A stretch of DNA of 12,839 bases from Bacillota bacterium (GTDB lineage: Bacteria > Bacillota > Tb-RUG-66). The position numbers and the translations under genes were made by a program. Location: the NCBI GenBank assembly GCA_016288255.1, contig JAEEYS010000084.1, positions 1-12,839 on the forward strand. Direction: 5' to 3'. Shown in pieces: positions 8,260-12,839 of this stretch. The notes under the pieces were generated by a model, which saw only the letters and a program-made list of their open reading frames with translations, was not told the origin of the DNA and did no database searches. Each line of letters starts with the position of its first letter. Positions within the stretch are counted from its first letter, which is position 1.

Positions 8260-8736
8260 TCAGCTTTTTCCCTTCTTTTTCTCTTTTTCCGCTAACTTCT
8301 CTACCAGTTTATCGATCTCCCGATCGAGTTCTTCGCATGTTTTTTCATATACTTCCAGCGTTCCCCCGAAAGGATCCGTAATATCCGTGTTTTTTTCTTC
8401 TACATATTCTTTCAGCGTAAATGTTTTGTCCTTTAGCGCCGGAAAATAAAAAAGCAAAAAATCTTTATGTCCTTTTGTCATGGTCAAAATCAGATCCGCC
8501 TCTTGAAGCACTGTTTTATTCAAAGGATGGGACTCGTGTCCTTCCAGAGAGATCCCTCTGCGTCGCATCACTTCAATGGCTTCTTTGGACGCTTTATCGC
8601 CCAAAACGGCGCTCAAGCCTCCCGAAAGCACCCTTACCTCTTGCAGAAGGGGATTTTCTTTGATCTTATCCTGTAACAGCCCCTCTGCCATAGGGCTTCT
8701 GCAGGTGTTGCCCGTGCAAACAAAAAGTATCTTCAT
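8260..8736 (-). CDS. ywlE: Low-molecular-weight phosphatase, predicted protein-arginine phosphatase (YwlE-like)
   Basis: This 158-residue cytosolic phosphatase of the LMW-PTP fold begins MKILFVCTGNTCRSPMAEGL. The P-loop is C7-T-G-N-T11-C-R13-S14, with nucleophile C7 and phosphate-binding R13, and the general-acid region is DITDPFGG (118-125). T11 is the residue reported to give YwlE its phospho-arginine specificity in place of the bulkier residue of tyrosine phosphatases, so the likely substrate is proteins phosphorylated by a McsB-type arginine kinase. No kinase gene is visible here. A predicted promoter lies at 8788-8815, making this probably the first gene of a transcript. The C-terminus is unusually lysine-rich (KEKKKGKS); ATG 8736 follows AAAGGG at about 9 nt. 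Confidence 0.92.
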   Translation of the reverse strand: MKILFVCTGNTCRSPMAEGLLQDKIKENPLLQEVRVLSGGLSAVLGDKASKEAIEVMRRRGISLEGHESHPLNKTVLQEADLILTMTKGHKDFLLFYFPALKDKTFTLKEYVEEKNTDITDPFGGTLEVYEKTCEELDREIDKLVEKLAEKEKKKGKS

Positions 8737-8787
8737 ACCATATTTCCCTTTCCCTGTCCGCTTTCAGACCACTCGTGTATATCTTCT

Positions 8788-8815
8788 ATTATAAACAAAA
8801 TTTTTATGCTGAAAA
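8788..8815 (-). promoter_or_regulatory. Predicted sigma-A-type promoter upstream of ywlE
   Basis: The minus strand has a perfect -10 TATAAT (8793-8788), a 16-nt spacer and a -35 TTTTCA (8815-8810; 4 of 6). The start point would be near 8781, giving a leader of about 45 nt. It lies in the 93-bp gap between the sua5 stop and the ywlE start, with no gene in the gap. Confidence 0.6.
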
Positions 8816-8829
8816 GGAATTTTTCACGA

Positions 8830-9903
8830 TCAGATCTCTTTTCTTTCCCCGGGCAGCGGCATAATTCCTTTGGAAGCCGCTTTCCTCAAACGATTCATGA
8901 TCGCTACGCCCACTTCTTTTTCTTCCACTTCTTCGCATAATATGATGTCCACTTTTTTCTGATCCAGAACCCTGAGAGCGTCAAAAATACGTGCTGCCAT
9001 TTCTTTTTTTTGCTGTCTTCTTCCGATATCATATACAAAAGGTTTTTCCGAAAACAGCGCCATATCTTCTTGAAAAACCATATATCCTACCGTTTTCCCC
9101 GTTTTTTCCAAAGCTTGTCCCCTGTCAAGCAGAGCCTTGCCTCCTGCTTCTTTCGGCAGTAAGATCAGCTCCGCCTCGGGCGCGTAATGCCGATATTTCA
9201 TACCGGGAGAGCGCGGTTTTTGGGTATCTTTTATTCTGTCATACACTGCGTCTGGTATCACTTCTCGAATCTCTGAAAGCGTGATCCCGCCCGGCCGCAG
9301 TATTTGCGGAGGCGTCACCGTTAGATCGATCACAGTGGATTCCAGCCCCACTTCCGTGCTGCCGCCGTCTATGATCATATCCACGCGGCCTTTTAGATCT
9401 TCTATAACGTGTTCTCCTTTTGTGGGGCTCGGTTTTCCGGACAAATTGGCGCTGGGCGCCGCGACCGGCGTATCCGCACAGGCGATCAGATCCTGCGCGA
9501 TCTTGTTTTTCGGCATACGGATCGCTACCGTATCAAGTCCTGCCGTTACTTCCCAAGGGACCTCGTCTCCTTTTTTGACGATCATGGTCAAAGGCCCGGG
9601 CCAAAACCGTTTTGCCAAAGCATAAAACATGTCCGGAATCTCTTTCCCGATCTTTTTTGCCATTTTCAAATCAGCAATATGCAAGATCAAAGGGTTGTCC
9701 GAAGGGCGGCCTTTTGCTTCGTAGATCTTTTTGATACTTTCTTTCAAAAGTCCGTTGGCGCCCAATCCATAGACCGTTTCGGTGGGAAAAACCACCAAGC
9801 CGCCTTTTTGAAGGACCTCTGCTCCCTTTTCTATGCTTTTTCTGTCCGGGTCTATCGGATCTAAATACAGTATTTGTGTTTCCATCATTGTTTCCATACC
9901 CAT
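8830..9903 (-). CDS. sua5: Threonylcarbamoyl-AMP synthase (Sua5/YwlC)
   Basis: This enzyme makes L-threonylcarbamoyl-AMP from Thr, bicarbonate and ATP, the first step of the t6A modification at position 37 of ANN-decoding tRNAs. It is the long two-domain Sua5 form, 357 residues, rather than the short TsaC. The YrdC domain (about 22-210) shows GGLVVFPTETVYGLGAN (34-50), AKGRPSDNPLILHI (63-76), PVAAPSANLSGKPSPT (146-161) and GGSTEVGLESTVID (180-193). The linker SPGMKYRHYAP (232-242), which closes over the active site, is followed by the Sua5 domain to the end (RRQQKKEMAARIFDALR, about 295-311). The start is ambiguous: ATG codons at 9903, 9897, 9888 and 9885 all precede the conserved region, and only a weak GGAAG supports 9903. 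Confidence 0.95.
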   Translation of the reverse strand: MGMETMMETQILYLDPIDPDRKSIEKGAEVLQKGGLVVFPTETVYGLGANGLLKESIKKIYEAKGRPSDNPLILHIADLKMAKKIGKEIPDMFYALAKRFWPGPLTMIVKKGDEVPWEVTAGLDTVAIRMPKNKIAQDLIACADTPVAAPSANLSGKPSPTKGEHVIEDLKGRVDMIIDGGSTEVGLESTVIDLTVTPPQILRPGGITLSEIREVIPDAVYDRIKDTQKPRSPGMKYRHYAPEAELILLPKEAGGKALLDRGQALEKTGKTVGYMVFQEDMALFSEKPFVYDIGRRQQKKEMAARIFDALRVLDQKKVDIILCEEVEEKEVGVAIMNRLRKAASKGIMPLPGERKEI

Positions 9904-9943
9904 CTTTTCGTATTCTTCCGCTCTGTTTTACGGTTTTTCTCTT

Positions 9944-10681
9944 TTACAGCAGATAACAAAGAATCAAACCCAGCACAATCCCCAAGATCACGCTGTAGCT
10001 ATAACTGTTTTTTCTTGCCAATCCCTGCGCTTTCGGTAACAGTTCCGAAACGGTGATATACAGCATGGCGCCTCCCGCGAAAGCCATGCAAAGAGAGATC
10101 AAATAAGACGAGACCCCTCCCAAAAAATTGCCCATAAACGCGCCGATCCCCATAGGGACCCCCGCCAGCGCGGCACAGCTTAAAATCCTGCTGTTTTTCA
10201 TGTTTCCTGCCTTAAACGGCGCTGTCATGGCCATTCCTTCCGGCATATTGTGGATCAAAAACAGTACCGCCAAAGAGACCCCCAAATTTTGAACGGCCGT
10301 ATAGCCTGATCCAATGGCCAGCCCTTCGGGAAAATTATGCATCGCGATCCCTACGGTCAATAAGATACCGGATTTTAAAAACTCTCGATCTTCCGTAAAA
10401 GCGCTGTCTTTCTTAATAGAAAGGGCCGCGTCCACCATAGCGATCATCATAATCCCTATTCCAAGTCCCAGCATAGCAAACTGCAGATTTCCCAAAAGAA
10501 TGGACTCGGGTATCAGGTCCAAAAATACGATAGCCAGCATTATCCCGCCGGAAAATCCGAGAAGGGACCCCATCAGCCCCTTGGTGGGTTCTTTGATCAA
10601 AAAGACTACAAGTCCTCCCAGTCCCGTTCCCACTACACCGGCCAAAAGGCCCAAAAAAGAGGTATAAATAAGCTGATCCAT
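9944..10681 (-). CDS. ZIP-family divalent metal transporter
   Basis: This is a 245-residue membrane protein with about eight hydrophobic helices and a short charged loop (about 90-103, KKDSAFTEDREFLK) in place of the usual His-rich loop. The metal-binding signatures are HNFPEG (115-120) and HNMPEG (144-149), the paired TM4/TM5 motifs of ZIP proteins of the ZupT/GufA type, which import Zn2+ and sometimes Mn2+, Fe2+ or Co2+. Residues DLIPES (55-60) and VSELLPKA (211-218) also fit. ATG 10681 follows AAGGAGG (10693-10687), a near-ideal ribosome binding site. It is flanked upstream by a long AT palindrome (10694-10734). In B. subtilis a manganese exporter, MntP (YwlD), lies near sua5/ywlC, so a metal transporter of another family fills a similar slot. 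Substrate cannot be read from the sequence. Confidence 0.93.
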   Translation of the reverse strand: MDQLIYTSFLGLLAGVVGTGLGGLVVFLIKEPTKGLMGSLLGFSGGIMLAIVFLDLIPESILLGNLQFAMLGLGIGIMMIAMVDAALSIKKDSAFTEDREFLKSGILLTVGIAMHNFPEGLAIGSGYTAVQNLGVSLAVLFLIHNMPEGMAMTAPFKAGNMKNSRILSCAALAGVPMGIGAFMGNFLGGVSSYLISLCMAFAGGAMLYITVSELLPKAQGLARKNSYSYSVILGIVLGLILCYLL

Positions 10682-10693
10682 CCTTTCCTCCTT

Positions 10694-10734
10694 AGAAAAA
10701 AATAATAAAAGAAATTCTTTTATTATTTTATTCT
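10694..10734. repeat. 20-bp AT-rich inverted repeat abutting the ZIP gene ribosome binding site
   Basis: Arms at 10694-10713 and 10715-10734 match at 19 of 20 positions around a single central A at 10714. The arms are almost wholly A/T, with only two G/C pairs each. The inner edge of the ZIP ribosome binding site (10693-10687) touches the repeat directly. On the minus strand the 3' arm is T-rich, so the element may act as a weak terminator after prmC, as an RNA hairpin next to the SD, or as an operator. A TAAAAT (-10-like, 10730-10725) lies inside the right arm. The remaining spacer (10735-10859) shows nothing further that I can support. Confidence 0.85.
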
Positions 10735-10859
10735 CGAAATCCTCTTTTAGAATGGATCGGAAAGGAAAACCGCTTGATCGTTTCTCTCATTTTATTTTAC
10801 TTTTTTGATCTATCTCATCATCTGTTTTTATCTTCTGTTCTCTTGTTTTTTACTGTGCT

Positions 10860-11720
10860 TTATCGGCTCTTTCCTTTTTCCCCTGCCACGATCCTGTCAT
10901 ATCCCGCGTAGTCTTTAAGAAGCCTTATTTTTTCAAAACCCGCTTCTTTCATGATATCCATCACTTCTTCGCCCTGATCATAGCCGATCTCAAAAGCCAA
11001 AAGACCGCCCTCTTTTAAAAGCGGCATACTGTCTTTTGTGATCTTTCGATAAAAGAAAAGGCCGTCTTCTCCGCCGTCCAGCGCCGCATAGGGCTGGCAC
11101 AGCACTTCTTTTTCCAGCGTTTCTATTTGCGTTTTTTTGATATAAGGCGGATTTGACACAACAAAATCCAGTGTGATCTGGCGCTCTTTCAAAGGTCCTA
11201 ATAGATCCCCTTTCAGAATCTCGACCCGGCGATCCTCTACCAAACGGGCCGCATTTTCAACTGCCACAGCAAAGGGTATCTCCTCTTGTTCCACGCCATA
11301 CACCCGTACCTTGGGGCATTCTTTGGCAACGGTCACCGCCAAGCAGCCGGAACCGGTACAAATATCCGCTCCCAAAAGGGCATCGTTTTTTTTGACCCAC
11401 TCTATGACGAACTCCGCCAAAAGCTCCGTTTCCGGCCGTGGGATAAACACACCGGGTTTTACCGTAAAATCATAGCGATAAAACTCTTTTTTCCCTATCA
11501 AATAATGATACGGCACGCCCTCTTTTCTTTTTGCGACAAACGTTTCGATCTCTTCCATCTTTTCTTTGGGAAAAGGCTCTTCCTTTTTGGTAAAAAGCTG
11601 AAATCGCTTCCACCCCAAAAGATGGGACAAATACGCTTCCGCTTCCAAAGAATAAGCAGGGATGCCCGCTTTTTTCAATTTTTCTTTGGTGTCTTGAAAC
11701 ACTTTTTCTACCGTGATCAA
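10860..11720 (-). CDS. prmC: Peptide chain release factor N5-glutamine methyltransferase (PrmC)
   Basis: This SAM-dependent methyltransferase modifies the glutamine of the GGQ motif of release factors 1 and 2, raising termination efficiency. The 286-residue protein has an N-terminal helical domain (1 to about 75, which binds the release factor) and a Rossmann methyltransferase domain. Motifs are [10 protein letters not shown] (92-101), [11 protein letters not shown] (119-129) for SAM binding, FVVSNPPYI (186-194) as the substrate-glutamine motif, and [13 protein letters not shown] (209-221). The start is TTG 11720-11718: it is preceded by AGGGTGG at 11733-11727 with 6-nt spacing and overlaps the prfA TGA in the string TTGA. 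Its partner substrate is encoded by the overlapping upstream gene, a common pairing in bacteria. Confidence 0.96.
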   Translation of the reverse strand: MITVEKVFQDTKEKLKKAGIPAYSLEAEAYLSHLLGWKRFQLFTKKEEPFPKEKMEEIETFVAKRKEGVPYHYLIGKKEFYRYDFTVKPGVFIPRPETELLAEFVIEWVKKNDALLGADICTGSGCLAVTVAKECPKVRVYGVEQEEIPFAVAVENAARLVEDRRVEILKGDLLGPLKERQITLDFVVSNPPYIKKTQIETLEKEVLCQPYAALDGGEDGLFFYRKITKDSMPLLKEGGLLAFEIGYDQGEEVMDIMKEAGFEKIRLLKDYAGYDRIVAGEKGKSR

Positions 11721-12790
11721 TCTACGCCACCCTGCGCGATCTTGCGGGCTTGATCTTCCGCGATCAGTTTATCGATCATTTCTTCAATGTCGCCGTCCAA
11801 AAACTCTTCCAGCCGATACACCGTATACCCGATGCGATGATCCGTCACTCTGCCCTGCGGGAAATTATAGGTGCGGATCCGTTCACTTCTGTCTCCGCTC
11901 CCGATCTGACTTTTTCTTTCCTGGGCCCGTTCCGAATCCTTTTCGTTCTGATACATATCATATAATCTGGCCCTTAAGATCTTCATGCCTTTTTCTTTGT
12001 TCTTTAGCTGCGATTTTTCATCCTGACAGGAAACGATGAGTCCTGTAGGGATATGCGTGATCCTGACAGCCGAGTCTGTGGTATTGACGCTTTGCCCGCC
12101 CGGGCCGGAAGACCGATAAACGTCAATCCGAATGTCGTTGGGGTCGATCTGGATATCCACTTCTTCCGCTTCCGGCAACACTGCTACCGTAGCCGCGGAA
12201 GTATGGATCCTGCCGCCGGATTCCGTAGAAGGGATCCGCTGCACCCGGTGCACGCCGCTTTCATATTTGAGCCGGCTGTAAGCGCCGTATCCTTCAATAC
12301 TGAAGGAAATTTCTTTGATCCCGCCAATATCCGTTTCATTTAGATTCATAATATCCAATTTCCAATTTTTTCTTTCTGCATATCTGGAATACATGCGGAA
12401 CAGATCGGCGGCAAACAAAGCCGCTTCTTCTCCGCCGGTTCCGCCTCGGATCTCAATGATGGTATTTTTTTCATCATTGGGGTCTTTGGGCAGAAGCATG
12501 ATCTTCAATTCTTCTTCCAGCTTTTTGATGTTTTCCTGCGCTTCGTTCAAATCCATCTGTGCCATTTCTTTCAATTCCGGATCCAGATTTTCTTTCAGCA
12601 GTTCTTTGGAATCTTCTATGGTCTTTATCGTTTTTTCATATTCTTTGTATTTTTCGACAATAGGGCTGATCCACGCATGCTCTTTGGAATATTCCATAAA
12701 TTTTGTCTGATTGGAAATGATTTCCGGATCGCTCAACAGCTCATTCAATTTGTTGTAACGCTCTTCATAGGATTTTAATTTTTCTATCAT
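11717..12790 (-). CDS. prfA: Peptide chain release factor 1
   Basis: RF1 recognises UAA and UAG in the ribosomal A site and triggers peptide release. The 357-residue protein has the helical domain 1 (about 1-100, coiled-coil rich), then [12 protein letters not shown] (116-127), the codon-reading loop [20 protein letters not shown] (185-204), and [17 protein letters not shown] (227-243) with catalytic GGQ at 231-233. The tripeptide at the anticodon-like position is P-S-T (187-189), which keeps the P-x-T form that marks RF1 against the SPF of RF2; P-A-T or P-V-T is more usual. ATG 12790 follows AAGGGAG about 9 nt upstream. The 49 bases between this start and the window edge hold no gene that I can see. 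Confidence 0.97.
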   Translation of the reverse strand: MIEKLKSYEERYNKLNELLSDPEIISNQTKFMEYSKEHAWISPIVEKYKEYEKTIKTIEDSKELLKENLDPELKEMAQMDLNEAQENIKKLEEELKIMLLPKDPNDEKNTIIEIRGGTGGEEAALFAADLFRMYSRYAERKNWKLDIMNLNETDIGGIKEISFSIEGYGAYSRLKYESGVHRVQRIPSTESGGRIHTSAATVAVLPEAEEVDIQIDPNDIRIDVYRSSGPGGQSVNTTDSAVRITHIPTGLIVSCQDEKSQLKNKEKGMKILRARLYDMYQNEKDSERAQERKSQIGSGDRSERIRTYNFPQGRVTDHRIGYTVYRLEEFLDGDIEEMIDKLIAEDQARKIAQGGVD

Positions 12791-12839
12791 GCTTTTGTTC
12801 TCCCTTGTTTGCTATTTTCTGTTCTTTTGCAGACAAAAA

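Noticed and set aside
8796..8826. Possible terminator after sua5 (TGAAAA...TTTTCA)
   Set aside because: The stem is only six mostly A-T pairs, has no proper T tract, and its right arm is better explained as the -35 element of the ywlE promoter.
10728..10790. Twenty-codon minus-strand frame (MRETIKRFSF...) in the ZIP leader, a possible leader peptide
   Set aside because: No SD precedes its ATG and it ends inside the palindrome by chance of the A-rich sequence; nothing supports translation.
10682..10859. Mobile-element end or MITE suggested by the inverted repeat
   Set aside because: The arms are adjacent with a one-base centre rather than spaced, there is no target-site duplication visible, and no second copy occurs in the window.
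11286..11753. Plus-strand open frame of about 155 codons opposite prmC
   Set aside because: It runs antisense to all PrmC motifs, has a His/Phe/Arg-rich random composition and no ribosome binding site.

Overview
This window reads as an ordinary chromosomal segment of a low-to-moderate GC Gram-positive anaerobe, most likely a Firmicute of the class Clostridia. The reasons are the gene order prfA-prmC-...-sua5-(metal transporter)-ywlE-rpiB-...-comEB-tagO-mnaA, strong AGGAGG-like ribosome binding sites, frequent TTG starts, and a Na+-type V-ATPase like that of Enterococcus hirae and many clostridia. The genus cannot be fixed from the sequence alone. Every supported gene is on the minus strand, so the text follows transcription from high to low coordinates.

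Translation-termination and modification block (12790 to 8830): prfA (release factor 1) overlaps prmC (the methyltransferase for its GGQ glutamine) at a TTGA junction. A 178-bp non-coding spacer follows. It carries a 20-bp, 19/20-matched AT-rich inverted repeat that abuts the ribosome binding site of a ZIP-family metal transporter. Next is a full-length Sua5/YwlC threonylcarbamoyl-AMP synthase for tRNA t6A.

Phosphatase, sugar and envelope block (8736 to 5102): a good sigma-A-like promoter at 8788-8815 leads into a YwlE-type phosphatase with the threonine diagnostic of protein-arginine phosphatases. Then come rpiB (ribose-5-phosphate isomerase B), a dCMP deaminase, a TagO/WecA-type polyprenyl-phosphate GlcNAc-1-P transferase and MnaA/WecB UDP-GlcNAc 2-epimerase. 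The last two overlap at ATGA and together supply lipid-linked GlcNAc and UDP-ManNAc for wall-teichoic-acid-like polymers. A clear rho-independent terminator (5026-5063) closes this unit.

V-type ATPase operon (4906 to the left edge): a predicted promoter is followed by H(NtpF)-I-K-E-C-F(NtpG)-A, with A cut by the window edge after about 42 codons. All genes overlap or lie within 12 bp. The K subunit keeps the full Na+-ligand set, so a Na+-coupled pump is predicted. The operon sits where related Firmicutes, as I recall their maps, carry the F-type atp operon, which suggests replacement in place.

I found no mobile element, CRISPR array, tRNA, rRNA or evident new multi-gene system. The most interesting points are the ATPase swap, the Na+ site, the Thr11 YwlE motif and the palindrome at the ZIP gene. 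The one spacer longer than 200 bases (4793-5101) is covered by the terminator and promoter entries.
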